Assembly: GCF_900187975.1 (NCBI RefSeq)
Contig: NZ_FZPC01000029.1
Coordinates: 16,788 to 80,787, forward strand
Length of the DNA stretch: 64,000 nt
DNA from: Pseudomonas delhiensis
GTDB taxonomy: Bacteria; Pseudomonadota; Gammaproteobacteria; Pseudomonadales; Pseudomonadaceae
Direction: 5' to 3'
The translations under genes were made by a program, and so were the position numbers. Shown here piece by piece: positions 52,624-61,465 of this stretch; the stretch's first letter is position 1; each line of letters begins with the position of its first letter. The notes under the pieces were generated by a model. It searched no databases and was not told where the DNA came from. It saw nothing but the letters and a program-made list of their open reading frames with translations.

Positions 52624-53771
52624 GCCGACTGCTTCCGGGCAGTGGGCAGGATGTCGTTGGCGATCATTTCGCCGAACGGCCCGGTGAGGTTGGTCAGGCC
52701 GTGGCCGGCCAGGCTGGCGTAGGGCTCGGGCAGCAGCGGGAAGACCAGCTCGGCGAAGCGGTAGGCCTCTTCCAGGTGCGGGTAGCCGGAGAAGATGAAG
52801 CTGTCGATGCCCAGGTCCGCGTATTCACGGATGCGCTCGGCGACCTGTTGCGGGTTGCCCACCAGCGCGGTGCCGGCGCCGCCGCGCACCAGGCCGACGC
52901 CGGCCCACAGGTTCGGCGCCACCACCAGCCTGTCGCGGCGCCCGCCGTGCAGCGCGGCCATGCGCCGCTGGCCTTCGGAGTCGAAGCGCGAGAACGACTG
53001 CTGCGCGGCGGCGATGGTGTCGTCGGAGATGTGCTCGATGAGCTGGTCGGCGGCCTTCCAGGCTTCTTCCTCGGTGGGCCGGACGATCACGTGCAGGCGG
53101 ATGCCGAACTTCACCTCGCGCCCGTGGCGGGCGGCGCGCTGGCGCACGTCGGCGATCTTCGCCGCCACCGCGGCCGGCGGCTCGCCCCAGGTCAGGTATA
53201 CGTCCAGCTGCTCGGCGGCCAGCTCGTGGGCGGCTTCCGAGGAGCCGCCGAAGTACAGCGGCGGGTAGGGCTTCTGGATCGGCGGGTAGAGCGCCTTGGC
53301 GTTCTCCACCTGTATGTGCTTGCCGGCGAAGTCCACCGACTCGCCCTGCAGCACCCGGCGCCAGATGCGCAGGAATTCGTCGGTGACCTCGTAGCGCTCG
53401 GCGTGGCTGAGGTGGATGCCGTCGCCGCGGTTCTCGTCGGGGTCGCCGCCGGTCACCACGTTGATCAGCAGGCGGCCGCCGGAGAGGCGGTCGAGGGTCG
53501 CGGCCATGCGCGCGGACACCGTCGGCGAGATGATCCCCGGGCGGATCGCCACCAGGTAGCGCAGTCGCTCGGTGAGCGGCGCCAGGGCCGAGGCGATCAC
53601 CCAGGAGTCCTCGCAGGAGCGCCCGGTGGGGATGAGCACGCCGTGGTAGCCGAGGCCGTCGGCGGCCTGGGCGATCTGCCTGAGGTAGTTGAGGCTGACC
53701 GGGCGCGCGCCCTGGCTGGTACCCAGGTAGTGGCCGTCGCCGTGGGTGGGGAGGAACCAGAAGACATTCAT
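52620..53771 (-). CDS. msuD: FMNH2-dependent alkane/methanesulfonate monooxygenase
   Basis: MsuD splits short alkanesulfonates such as methanesulfonate into an aldehyde and sulfite, using FMNH2 from MsuE. The 383-residue protein is close to SsuD in length. Visible SsuD-type segments are [39 protein letters not shown] (key [14 protein letters not shown]), [14 protein letters not shown] and [23 protein letters not shown] precedes the ATG. Gene order msuE-msuD-msuC supports assignment as MsuD rather than the general SsuD. Confidence 0.9.
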   Translation of the reverse strand: MNVFWFLPTHGDGHYLGTSQGARPVSLNYLRQIAQAADGLGYHGVLIPTGRSCEDSWVIASALAPLTERLRYLVAIRPGIISPTVSARMAATLDRLSGGRLLINVVTGGDPDENRGDGIHLSHAERYEVTDEFLRIWRRVLQGESVDFAGKHIQVENAKALYPPIQKPYPPLYFGGSSEAAHELAAEQLDVYLTWGEPPAAVAAKIADVRQRAARHGREVKFGIRLHVIVRPTEEEAWKAADQLIEHISDDTIAAAQQSFSRFDSEGQRRMAALHGGRRDRLVVAPNLWAGVGLVRGGAGTALVGNPQQVAERIREYADLGIDSFIFSGYPHLEEAYRFAELVFPLLPEPYASLAGHGLTNLTGPFGEMIANDILPTARKQSA

Positions 53772-53782
53772 CGTGGCGCTCC

Positions 53783-54343
53783 TCAGGCGATGCGGCGCAG
53801 TGCGCGATGGTCGCCGAACAGCGGCAGGGCGCGTTCCACCGCCAGGCGGATGCGCGCCTGCAGCAGTTCGCAGGTGACGCGGTAGTCCTGGAAGTCGGCC
53901 TCGCTGGCGTACACGCCCAGGGGCAGGGTCAGGGACTGGAAGAAGCTGAACAGCGGGCGCAGCTGGTGGTCGATGACCAGGGCATGGCGCTGGCTGCCGC
54001 CGGTGGCGGCGAGCAGCACCGGGGTGCCGATCAGGGCGTCCTGGCCGATCAGGTCGAACAGGTGCTTGAGCTGCCCCGGGTAGGCGCCGCGGTACACCGG
54101 CGAGGCCACCAGCAGCAGGTCGGCCGCCTCGATGGCGCGCAGCTGCGCTTCCACTTCCGCCGGCAGCTCGGCGCGGCTCAGGGCGCCACCCACCGGGCGG
54201 GCGATGTCGGCCAGTTCGATGAGCTTGACCTCGGCGTCCAGGTGGCGGCCGATCTCGGCGAGGATGGCCTCGGTCAGGACCAGGGTGCGGGAGGGGCGAT
54301 AGGCGCCGCCGGACACGGCGACCACTTTCAAGGGGGCAGTCAT
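53783..54343 (-). CDS. msuE: NAD(P)H-dependent FMN reductase
   Basis: A 186-residue flavodoxin-fold reductase that supplies FMNH2 to MsuD and MsuC. The N terminus [18 protein letters not shown] binds FMN phosphate, and [19 protein letters not shown] is the usual substrate/dimer motif of the SsuE/MsuE family. First gene of the msuEDC-sfnR operon, with AGGAAA before the ATG and a clear sigma-54 promoter about 55 bp upstream. Confidence 0.9.
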   Translation of the reverse strand: MTAPLKVVAVSGGAYRPSRTLVLTEAILAEIGRHLDAEVKLIELADIARPVGGALSRAELPAEVEAQLRAIEAADLLLVASPVYRGAYPGQLKHLFDLIGQDALIGTPVLLAATGGSQRHALVIDHQLRPLFSFFQSLTLPLGVYASEADFQDYRVTCELLQARIRLAVERALPLFGDHRALRRIA

Positions 54344-54396
54344 TCTCGGTTTCCTGTGCTGTTGCCCTGCCGGCAGGGCGGGTCCAGGTCCTTTTC

Positions 54397-54411
54397 GCAA
54401 GACCTGTGCCA
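54397..54411 (-). promoter_or_regulatory. Sigma-54 promoter of the msuEDC-sfnR operon
   Basis: The minus strand reads TGGCACAGGTCTTGC, an exact match to TGGCAC-N5-TTGC. Transcription would start about 40 bp before msuE. Confidence 0.88.
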
Positions 54412-54441
54412 GGACTCAACGCGTTGATTCGTATGGATATT

Positions 54442-54454
54442 TATCAAGTGTTGC
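54442..54454 (+). promoter_or_regulatory. Possible IHF site at the msu promoter
   Basis: TATCAAGTGTTGC is one mismatch from WATCAA-N4-TTR. It sits between the sigma-54 promoter and the upstream repeats, matching the layout at 44.92 kb. Confidence 0.4.
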
Positions 54455-54462
54455 TGGGCGAA

Positions 54463-54512
54463 CTGTTGGCTGGCGGGTAGTTGCTGCTGGGCAACTGTTG
54501 GCAGCGCAACAG
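54463..54512 (-). promoter_or_regulatory. Candidate SfnR sites upstream of msuE
   Basis: On the minus strand CTGTTGCGCTGCCAACA (54512-54496) matches the 44.84-kb motif CTGTTGC-N6-AACA. A weaker copy, CTGTTGGCTGGCGGGTA, is on the plus strand at 54463-54479. Repeats lie 50-100 bp upstream of the -24 box, the usual place for an activator. Confidence 0.55.
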
Positions 54513-54622
54513 TGTGCTGGCCGTCGATGCCTGCGCAGTTATAGAGGAATCGAGGGTGAGATAAAAAAGAATAAATTCAGATTTTATTATTCTTTAAGTG
54601 AATATAAGGCCCGCAGGCCGCG

Positions 54623-55498
54623 TCAGCCGGCGCCCTGGCTACGGAACTCGCTGGGCGACAAGCGCGTGTGCTTGCGGAAGAAGCGGCTGAAGTAGCCGAC
54701 GTCGGAGAAGCCCAGGTCGTGGGCGATGGCCTTGACGCTCTGGCGCGAATGGGCCAGTTCGCGCTTGGCCTCCAGCACCAGGCGCGCGTTGATCACCGCC
54801 ATGGGCGTCATGCCCAGCTGCTCCTGGCACAGGCGGCCGAGGGTGGCCATGGTCACGCCCAGCTCGTCGGCGTAGTCGTGCACCGGGCGGTGGCGGCGGA
54901 AGTGCGCTTCCACCAGCTCGCGGAAGGCGCGCACCTGCTGGCTGCGGCGGCCCTGGGGCGGGGCCGGGTGGTCGGCCTCGGCGGCGCAGCGGAAGATGTG
55001 GATCACCAGCGCCAGCAGCAGCGACATGCTGCAGGCCACGTGCTCGCGGGCGCGCTCGTGGTACTCCTGGTGCAGCGCCAGGCACAGCGGCAGCAGCGGG
55101 TCCCCGCCGGTTTCCCAGTGCGGCAGGGGGATCACCCAGGGCTTCTGCAACTGCGGCAGCAGGGCCGGGGAGAGCACGGCGGCGGCGCTTTCCAGCGGCG
55201 GCTGCAGGGCGGTGACCACGTGGCCGTCCACCTGCCCGGCCCAGTGGAAGCCGTGGACCATCTGCGCGGGGATGTAGATCACGCAGGGGGCTTGCGCCGC
55301 CACCCACTGGCTTTCCAGCAGCACCTCGCCGGCGCCCTGCTGCAGGTAGAGGATCTGCAGCTGGCCGTCGTGGCGGTGCGGGGCGATTTCCCAGTTGTGC
55401 GCGCCGGAGCGCTGGGAGATGGACTCCACGTGCAGCGACTCGTGCCACACCGGTTGCGGCGCCTCGCCGTAGAGGTCGTAGTTGGGGATGCTGCTCAT
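54623..55498 (-). CDS. AraC-family regulator of the divergent catabolic operon
   Basis: The 291-residue protein has an N-terminal cupin-like sensing domain (HRHDGQLQILYLQQGAGEVLLES in part: HRHDGQLQILYLQQG, IPAQMVHGFHW) and a C-terminal AraC double helix-turn-helix (about 190-285, with AHDLGFSDVGYFSRFFRKHTRLSPSEFR, key FSDVGYFSRFFRK). It resembles PobR/HpaA-type activators of aromatic acid catabolism. It is divergent from the SDR-FAD-NIPSNAP-transporter operon and is its likely activator. The start at 55498 fits; the upstream in-frame ATG would extend through the promoter region. Confidence 0.87.
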   Translation of the reverse strand: MSSIPNYDLYGEAPQPVWHESLHVESISQRSGAHNWEIAPHRHDGQLQILYLQQGAGEVLLESQWVAAQAPCVIYIPAQMVHGFHWAGQVDGHVVTALQPPLESAAAVLSPALLPQLQKPWVIPLPHWETGGDPLLPLCLALHQEYHERAREHVACSMSLLLALVIHIFRCAAEADHPAPPQGRRSQQVRAFRELVEAHFRRHRPVHDYADELGVTMATLGRLCQEQLGMTPMAVINARLVLEAKRELAHSRQSVKAIAHDLGFSDVGYFSRFFRKHTRLSPSEFRSQGAG

Positions 55499-55724
55499 TG
55501 TTGTTGTATGCCCGGCAGGGCTCGGCGGACCTGTGGACAACCCTAACCAGTGCGGCCGGCGCAGGCAAATCGTGGCGGTCATGGCGGCGGCGGATTGTCG
55601 AAAATGTCGGGTCGCTTGCGGCTTTTGTCCATTCTGCCGGCGCCGTCGCCGGGCCTACTCTGGCCGCCAGGACCGGGGCTGCCGAACCTTCCCCGGCCTT
55701 CGCCTTACAGTGCCGGAGACAACA

Positions 55725-56558
55725 ATGACTCAATCCCAAGCACGCAGCCCCTGGCTCGGCCTGGACGACGCGGTATGCGTCGTCACCGGCGCCGCCGGCG
55801 GCATCGGTTTCGAAATCGCCGGCGCCCTGGTGCGCGAGGGCGCCCGGGTGGTCCTGCTGGACCGCGACCAGCCCCGCTGCCGCGACCTCGCCGGGCTGCT
55901 GGCGCAGCAGGCCGGGCAGGAAGTGCCGGCCATCGCCTGCGACATTTCCGACCCGCAGAGCGTGAATAACGCCGCCACCCTGGTGCAGGCGCGCTTCGGC
56001 CGCTGCGACGTGCTGGTCAACAACGCCAGCGTGCTGCGCCCAGGCGCCCTGGAGGAGATCGGCCTGGAGCAGTGGAACCAGGTGCTTTCGGTGAACCTCA
56101 ACGGCTACCTGCTGTGCTCCCAGGCCTTCGGCCGGCTGATGCTGGCCCGCGGCGCCGGGCGCATCGTCCATGTCGCCTCCATCGCCGCGCACTACCCGCA
56201 GACCTGGAGCGGCGCCTACAGCGCGGCCAAGGCCGGGGTGAGCATGCTCTCGCGCCAGCTGGCCGCCGAATGGGGCGCCCGCGGCGTGCGCAGCAACGCC
56301 ATCTGCCCGGGGCTGATCCGCACCCCGCTGTCGGCCTCGTTCTACGCCGACCCGCAGGTGCAGGCCGCGCGCGAGGCGATGACTGCCAACCGCCGCATCG
56401 GCGAGCCGCTGGACATCGCCAACGCCGTGCTGTTCCTCGCCAGCCCCCGCGCGGACTACGTCAACGGCGCCGAGCTGACCGTCGACGGCGGTCTGGAAAG
56501 CATGCCCATGGCGCTGATCCCGCGCCCCGGCTACGAGTCGCCGATCAAGGCCGCCTGA
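55725..56558 (+). CDS. Short-chain dehydrogenase/reductase
   Basis: A 277-residue classical SDR with NAD(P)-binding TGAAGGIG (about 21-28), NNAS (about 99), catalytic Ser...Tyr-x3-Lys as VASIAAHYPQTWSGAYSAAKAG (Tyr and Lys in YSAAK), and NAICPGLIRTPL. The acidic residue in LLDRD after the second strand favours NAD. It would oxidise an alcohol or diol of the pathway substrate. First gene of the operon divergent from the AraC gene, with GGAG before the ATG. Confidence 0.87.
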   Translation: MTQSQARSPWLGLDDAVCVVTGAAGGIGFEIAGALVREGARVVLLDRDQPRCRDLAGLLAQQAGQEVPAIACDISDPQSVNNAATLVQARFGRCDVLVNNASVLRPGALEEIGLEQWNQVLSVNLNGYLLCSQAFGRLMLARGAGRIVHVASIAAHYPQTWSGAYSAAKAGVSMLSRQLAAEWGARGVRSNAICPGLIRTPLSASFYADPQVQAAREAMTANRRIGEPLDIANAVLFLASPRADYVNGAELTVDGGLESMPMALIPRPGYESPIKAA

Positions 56559-56636
56559 GCCTTCCCGCCACCGCCACCGCGCCTGCCCGCCGCCCCGCGG
56601 GCCGGGCGCGCTCGGCCCGCATTCGAGGAGAGCCCC

Positions 56637-58370
56637 ATGAGCCCCCAGCAAGAAACCATCCTGCGCTGCGACGTGCTGGTCATCGGCGCCGGCGCCGGCG
56701 GCCTGTCCACCGCCATCACCGCGCGCAAGCACGGCCTGGACGTGGTCGTGATCGAGAAGGACAGCGTGTTCGGCGGCACCACCGCGTTTTCCGGCGGCGT
56801 GCTGTGGATACCCGGCAACCGCCACGCCCGCGAGGCCGGGGCGAAGGACAGCCGCGAAGCCGCGCTCGCCTACCTGCGGCACGAGACCGGCGACTTCTAC
56901 GACGCCGAAGCCGTGGACGCCTTCCTCGACGCCGGCCCGGAGATGGTCGATTTCTTCGAGCGCGAGACCCAGGTGCGCTTCGTGCCCACGCTCTACCCGG
57001 ACTACCACCCCGACGCCCCCGGCGGCGTCGACGTCGGCCGCTCCATCCTCGCCGCGCCCTACGACATCCGCGGCCTGGGCCGGGACATGGCGCGCCTGCG
57101 CCCGCCGCTGAAGACCATCACCTTCATCGGCATGATGTTCAACTCGTCCAACGCCGACCTGAAGCACTTCTTCAACGCCACGCGCTCGCTGAAATCCTTC
57201 GTCTACGTAGCCAGGCGCCTGGCCACCCATGTGAAGGAGCTGCTGCTGTACCGCCGCGGCATCCAGGTCACCAGCGGCAACGCCCTGGCCGCGCGCCTGG
57301 CGAAGTCGGCGCTGGACCTGGGCATCCCGATCCACACGGCCACCCCCGCCCGCCAGCTGCTGATCGACGGCGGCAAGGTGCGCGGCACGCTGGCCAGCGG
57401 CCCCCATGGCGAGCTGCGCATCGAGGCGAAGCGCGGCGTGGTGCTGGCCTGCGGCGGCTTCTCCCATGACCTGCAGCGCATCCGCCAGGCCTACCCGCAC
57501 CTGCGCAGCGGCGGCGAGCACTGCTCGCCGGTGCCCGCCGGCAACACCGGCGACGGCCTGCGCATGGCCGAGCAGGCCGGCGGCCAGGTGGACATCCGCT
57601 ACCCCGAGGCGGCGGCCTGGATGCCGGTGTCCAGGGTGCCCATGGGCGGTGGCTACACGGCCTTCCCACACCTGTTGGATCGCTACAAGCCCGGGGTGAT
57701 CGGCGTGCTGCGCAACGGTACGCGCTTCACCAACGAGTCCAACTCCTACCACGACGTCGGCGCGGCGCTGATCCGGGCCTGCGCTGGCGAGAAGGAGACG
57801 GCCATGTGGCTGGTCTGCGACAGCCGCACCATCGCCAAGTACGGCCTCGGCTACGCCAAGCCGGCGCCCATGCCGCTGGCGCCCCTGCTGCGCAACGGCT
57901 ACCTGGTGAAGGGCCGCACCCTGGCCGAGCTGGCCCAGGCCGCCGGGCTCGACGCCGCCGGCCTGGAGCGCACGGTGCACGAGTACAACCAGGGCGCGAC
58001 GCACGGCGAGGACCGCCAGTTCGGCCGTGGCGGCACCAGCTTCAACCGCTACCTGGCCGACCCCGAACAGCGCCCCAACCCCTGCGTGGCGCCGATCGGC
58101 GAAGGGCCCTACTACGCGCTCAAGGTACTGATGGGCGACCTCGGCACCTTCGACGGCATCCGCACCAGCGTCCGTGGCGAAGTGCTCGACGCCCGCGGCG
58201 AGGCCATCCCCGGCCTGTTCTCGGTGGGCAACGACCGCGCCAGCGTGATGGGCGGCAACTACCCCGGCGCCGGCATCACCCTGGGCCCGATCATGACCTT
58301 CGGCTACCTCACCGGCCGCTACCTGGCCGGGGTGGAGCAGGGCGCCGCGCGGCGCCGGGAGGTGGCCTGA
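56637..58370 (+). CDS. FAD-dependent oxidoreductase, 3-ketosteroid dehydrogenase-like
   Basis: The 577-residue flavoprotein belongs to the FAD_binding_2 family (fumarate reductase/3-ketosteroid-delta1-dehydrogenase type). FAD is bound by VIGAGAGGLSTAI (about 16-28), with FGGTTAFSGGVLWIPGN (key GGTTAFSGG) next, and the C-terminal FAD segment GRPLFSVGND-like GLFSVGNDRASVMGGNYPGAG. Such enzymes introduce a double bond next to a ketone in cyclic substrates. Here the partner genes suggest a ring-shaped acid or terpenoid. GAGGAG precedes the ATG. Its stop overlaps the next start (TGATG). Confidence 0.82.
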   Translation: MSPQQETILRCDVLVIGAGAGGLSTAITARKHGLDVVVIEKDSVFGGTTAFSGGVLWIPGNRHAREAGAKDSREAALAYLRHETGDFYDAEAVDAFLDAGPEMVDFFERETQVRFVPTLYPDYHPDAPGGVDVGRSILAAPYDIRGLGRDMARLRPPLKTITFIGMMFNSSNADLKHFFNATRSLKSFVYVARRLATHVKELLLYRRGIQVTSGNALAARLAKSALDLGIPIHTATPARQLLIDGGKVRGTLASGPHGELRIEAKRGVVLACGGFSHDLQRIRQAYPHLRSGGEHCSPVPAGNTGDGLRMAEQAGGQVDIRYPEAAAWMPVSRVPMGGGYTAFPHLLDRYKPGVIGVLRNGTRFTNESNSYHDVGAALIRACAGEKETAMWLVCDSRTIAKYGLGYAKPAPMPLAPLLRNGYLVKGRTLAELAQAAGLDAAGLERTVHEYNQGATHGEDRQFGRGGTSFNRYLADPEQRPNPCVAPIGEGPYYALKVLMGDLGTFDGIRTSVRGEVLDARGEAIPGLFSVGNDRASVMGGNYPGAGITLGPIMTFGYLTGRYLAGVEQGAARRREVA

Positions 58371-58714
58371 TGCTCGCCCACAAGCCCGTTGTCGATCACC
58401 GCGTCTACAGCATCCGCCCACGCGGCATGGCCGAGTTCCTCGACCTCTTCGAGCGCCTGGCCATGCCCATCCTGCTGCGCCACCTGGGCCCGCCGCTGGC
58501 CTTCTACACCAGCAGCATCGGCCCGCTGAACCAGGTGGTGCACCTGTGGGGCTACGACAGCCTCGACGACTTCGAGAAACGCAGCCTGGCCCGCGACAGC
58601 GACCCGGACTTCGCCGAATACCTGCGCGCCACCACCCACCTGGTGATCGCCCAGGAGACGCGGATCATCCGCCCGGTGCGCTTCCGCACGCTGGAGGGCC
58701 AGCCACGGGCCTGA
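58370..58714 (+). CDS. NIPSNAP-family protein
   Basis: A 114-residue alpha/beta-barrel-like protein with the NIPSNAP pattern: VVDHRVYSIRPRGMAEFLDLFE near the start, then HLGPPLAFYTSSIGPLNQVVHLWGYDSLDDFEKR (key NQVVHLWGYDSLDDFEKR). Such proteins accompany catabolic operons in bacteria but their biochemical role is not established; a dimeric isomerase or monooxygenase-like function is possible. Translationally coupled to the flavoprotein gene. Confidence 0.85.
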   Translation: MLAHKPVVDHRVYSIRPRGMAEFLDLFERLAMPILLRHLGPPLAFYTSSIGPLNQVVHLWGYDSLDDFEKRSLARDSDPDFAEYLRATTHLVIAQETRIIRPVRFRTLEGQPRA

Positions 58715-58790
58715 GGCGGGCCCGGAACGATCGCGACACAACAACAAGAAAGCGGCGGCCGCCGGCCGCCCGATGCGAGAGGTGCTGGAA

Positions 58791-60149
58791 ATGAGCGGCA
58801 AGCAAGCCATAGACGTGCGTGAACTGATCGACGCCCGGCCCCTGGGCGGCTACCAGAAGTGGGTGGTGTTCCTCGGCTTCCTGATCATCGCCCTGGACGG
58901 TTTCGACGTGGCGGCGATGGGCTTCATCGCCCCGCAGCTGAAGATGGACTGGGCGCTGAGCGCCAGGGACCTGGGCCCGGTGCTCAGCGCCGCGCTCATC
59001 GGCCTGGCGCTGGGCGCCCTGGTGGCCGGGCCGCTGGCCGACCGCTACGGGCGCAAGGCGGTGCTGGTGTGCAGCGTGTTCTTCTTCGGCCTGTGGACCC
59101 TGGCCACGGCCTTCGCCGGCGATCTGCAGCAGATGGTCGTGCTGCGCCTGCTCACCGGCGTGGGCCTGGGCGCGGCCATGCCCAACGCCAGCACCCTGGT
59201 GTCGGAGTACGCGCCGCAGCGCAGCCGCTCCTTCCTCATCACCGTGGCCTTCTGCGGCTTCTCCCTGGGCGCGGCGGGCGGCGGCTTCCTCTCCGCCTGG
59301 ATGATCCCGGCCTTCGGCTGGCACAGCGTGCTGGTGCTCGGCGGCGTGCTGCCGCTGCTGGTGGCGCCGCTGCTGCTGTTCGGCCTGCCGGAGTCGGTGA
59401 GCTTCCTGGTGGCGCGCCGCGCCGAGCCGGCGCGCATCCGCCGCATCCTCCGGCGCCTGGCGCCGGACGCGATCGCCGCCGACAGCGAATTCCTGGTGCC
59501 GCCCAGGGCGCGCGAGCCGGGCGGCGCCATCGGCATCATGCTCTCGCCACGCTACCGCTTCGGCACCCTGATGCTCTGGGGCGGCTACTTCCTCTCGCTG
59601 TTCCTGGTCTACCTGTTCAGCAGCTGGCTGCCGACCCTGGTCAAGGAGGGCGGCGGCTACAGCGTGGCGGACGCGGCGCTGATCACCGCCTGCTTCCAGG
59701 TCGGCGGGCCGCTGGGCGCGCTCAGCGTGGGCTGGGCCATGGACCGCTGGAACAAGCAGCGGGTGATCATGCTCAGCTTCCTGCTCGGCGGCCTGGTGAT
59801 CTTCGCCATCGGCCACGTCACCGCGCACTTCTACCTGCTGTGCGCCATCGCCTGGCTGGTGGGCTTCTGCCTGAACGGCTCCAGCGTCGGCATGAACGCC
59901 CTGGCCGCCTGTTTCTACCCCACCGAGGCGCGCGCCACCGGGGCCAGCTGGATGAGCGGCATCGGCCGCTTCGGCGCCATCCTCAGCGCCTTCGCCGGCG
60001 CCCAGATGATGGCCCTGGGCTGGTCGCTGCCGCAGGTGTTCGGCGCCCTGGTGGCGCCCGCCGCCCTGGCCGCCCTGGCAGTGTGCGCCCAGGGCCGCCG
60101 CGCGGCCCGCACGGAGCGGGCTAAGGTGGCCGGCGCCGGTTCCTGGTGA
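58791..60149 (+). CDS. AAHS-type MFS aromatic/organic acid transporter
   Basis: The 452-residue protein has twelve transmembrane helices and motifs of the aromatic acid:H+ symporter family: LDGFDVAAMGFIAPQL in helix 1 (PcaK-type DGxD) and GPLADRYGRKAVLV in the first loop. It would import the substrate of the operon. The start at 58791 (MSGKQAIDVREL) has AGAGG upstream; an ATG 18 bases earlier is possible. Last gene of the operon; a long hairpin follows before the convergent luciferase-like gene. Confidence 0.87.
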   Translation: MSGKQAIDVRELIDARPLGGYQKWVVFLGFLIIALDGFDVAAMGFIAPQLKMDWALSARDLGPVLSAALIGLALGALVAGPLADRYGRKAVLVCSVFFFGLWTLATAFAGDLQQMVVLRLLTGVGLGAAMPNASTLVSEYAPQRSRSFLITVAFCGFSLGAAGGGFLSAWMIPAFGWHSVLVLGGVLPLLVAPLLLFGLPESVSFLVARRAEPARIRRILRRLAPDAIAADSEFLVPPRAREPGGAIGIMLSPRYRFGTLMLWGGYFLSLFLVYLFSSWLPTLVKEGGGYSVADAALITACFQVGGPLGALSVGWAMDRWNKQRVIMLSFLLGGLVIFAIGHVTAHFYLLCAIAWLVGFCLNGSSVGMNALAACFYPTEARATGASWMSGIGRFGAILSAFAGAQMMALGWSLPQVFGALVAPAALAALAVCAQGRRAARTERAKVAGAGSW

Positions 60150-60167
60150 GCCAGGGGCCGAATGCAC

Positions 60168-60195
60168 AACGCCGGTCAGTTTCCTGACCGGCGTT
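60168..60195. terminator. Long hairpin between convergent genes
   Basis: AACGCCGGTCAG-TTTC-CTGACCGGCGTT is a perfect 12-bp stem in the 71-bp gap between the transporter (plus) and luciferase-like (minus) genes. The T-tract is short, but position and stem strength fit a bidirectional terminator. Confidence 0.75.
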
Positions 60196-60220
60196 GGTGT
60201 TGCGAAGCCCGGGCGGATGT

Positions 60221-61264
60221 TCAGCGGAACGCCGGCACCACGTGCCTGATGAACAGTTCCAGGGACTTCTTCTTCTGCTCGTAGGGCAGGCTGTTGTCGG
60301 CCCAGAAGCTGAATTCGTCGACGCCCAGTTCCTGGTAGTGGCGGATGCGCGCGATGATTTCCTCGGGGGTGCCGATCATGGTGTTCCTGCGGATGTTCTC
60401 CAGCTCGAACTCCGGGCGGTCCTTGAACTTCTCCTCGGGGCTGGGCGGCAGCAGGCCGTTGACCGGCGTCTGCTTGTTGCCGAACCAGGCGTCGAAGGTG
60501 CGGTAGAAGCGCGAGATGGCCTCGGCGCCGACCTTCCAGCCGTCCGGGTCGTCGGCGCTGTGCACGTGGGTGTGGCGCAGCACCATCAGTTGCGGGCGCG
60601 GCACGCCGGGGTTGTTGGCCAGGGCCGCCTCGAACTTGTTCTTCAGGTCGACCACTTCCTCGTCGCCCTTCATCAGCGGGGTGACCATCACGTTGCAGCC
60701 GTTGGCCACGGCGAAGTTGTGCGAGTCCGGATCGCGGGCGGCGATCCACATCGGCGGGGTGGGCTTCTGCAGCGGCCGCGGCGAGGAGGTGGCGGTGGGG
60801 AACTTCCAGATCTCGCCTTCGTGGGCGACGTCGCCCTGCCACAGCGCGCGCACCACCGGGACCATCTCGCGCAGGTACTTGCCGCCGTCGGTGGCCGGCA
60901 TGCCGTTGGCCATGCGGTCGAACTCGTACTGGTAGGCGCCGCGGGCCAGGCCCACTTCCATGCGGCCGTTGCTGATCACGTCGAGCAGGGCGCATTCGCC
61001 GGCCACGCGGATGGGGTGCCAGAAGGGCGCGATGATGGTGCCGGCGCCCAGGCGGATGGTTTCGGTACGGGCGGCCAGGTAGGCCAGCAGCGGCATCGGG
61101 CTGGGCGAGATGGTGTATTCCATGGCGTGGTGCTCGCCGATCCACACGGTGCTGAAGCCGCCGGCCTCGGCCATCAGCGTCAGTTCGGTGAGTTCCTCGA
61201 ACAGCTGGCGGTGGCTGGTTTGCTCGTCGTAGCGCTCCATGTGCACGAACAGGGAAAATTTCAT
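60221..61264 (-). CDS. Luciferase-like flavin-dependent monooxygenase
   Basis: A 347-residue LLM-class TIM-barrel flavoenzyme. Typical segments: SLFVHMERYD, GFSTVWIGEHHAMEYTISPSP (key WIGEHHAMEY), RIGAGTII-like IRLGAGTIIAPFWHPIRVAGECALLDVISNGRMEVGLARG (key PIRVAGECALLD and SNGRMEVGLARG), and PPMWIAARDPDSHNFA. It would use FMNH2 from elsewhere; substrate unknown. It faces the AraC-controlled operon and may act in the same pathway. GAGG lies ten bases upstream of the ATG. The space to the chemoreceptor holds a TGGTATACCA palindrome. Confidence 0.85.
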   Translation of the reverse strand: MKFSLFVHMERYDEQTSHRQLFEELTELTLMAEAGGFSTVWIGEHHAMEYTISPSPMPLLAYLAARTETIRLGAGTIIAPFWHPIRVAGECALLDVISNGRMEVGLARGAYQYEFDRMANGMPATDGGKYLREMVPVVRALWQGDVAHEGEIWKFPTATSSPRPLQKPTPPMWIAARDPDSHNFAVANGCNVMVTPLMKGDEEVVDLKNKFEAALANNPGVPRPQLMVLRHTHVHSADDPDGWKVGAEAISRFYRTFDAWFGNKQTPVNGLLPPSPEEKFKDRPEFELENIRRNTMIGTPEEIIARIRHYQELGVDEFSFWADNSLPYEQKKKSLELFIRHVVPAFR

Positions 61265-61402
61265 ATCGCTTACCTCGAACCTTTTCTTGTATCCGGCACA
61301 GGCGCGGCCGGCGGATGGGATGCGCCTGCGCGCACCGCTGCTTCGGGGGTCGGGCACTGGCATGGCGACTGGCCATGAATGTGCTGGGTGTCCGTGGTTT
61401 AT

Positions 61403-61412
61403 TGGTATACCA
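61403..61412. promoter_or_regulatory. TGGTATACCA palindrome upstream of the chemoreceptor gene
   Basis: A perfect 10-bp palindrome, extendable to TATTGGTATACC-ATAATA, overlaps a CATAAT -10-like hexamer. It resembles operators of GntR-type (FCD) regulators. No such regulator is encoded nearby. It is 54 bp upstream of the chemoreceptor start and about 140 bp from the luciferase-like gene. Confidence 0.5.
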
Positions 61413-61465
61413 TAATACGGAATATCTGCAAGGCGTTTCTGCCCGGCGCCGACCAAGGAGTAAGG

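Noticed and set aside
54639..58421. A 1260-codon minus-strand open frame
   Set aside because: It lies antisense to the SDR and FAD oxidoreductase genes, which carry clear family motifs. Long antisense frames are common at this GC content.
61370..61385. Sigma-54 promoter TGGCCATGAATGTGCT before the chemoreceptor gene
   Set aside because: GG and GC are ten bases apart, but the -24 hexamer TGGCCA is off-consensus, and no activator site or IHF site is seen.
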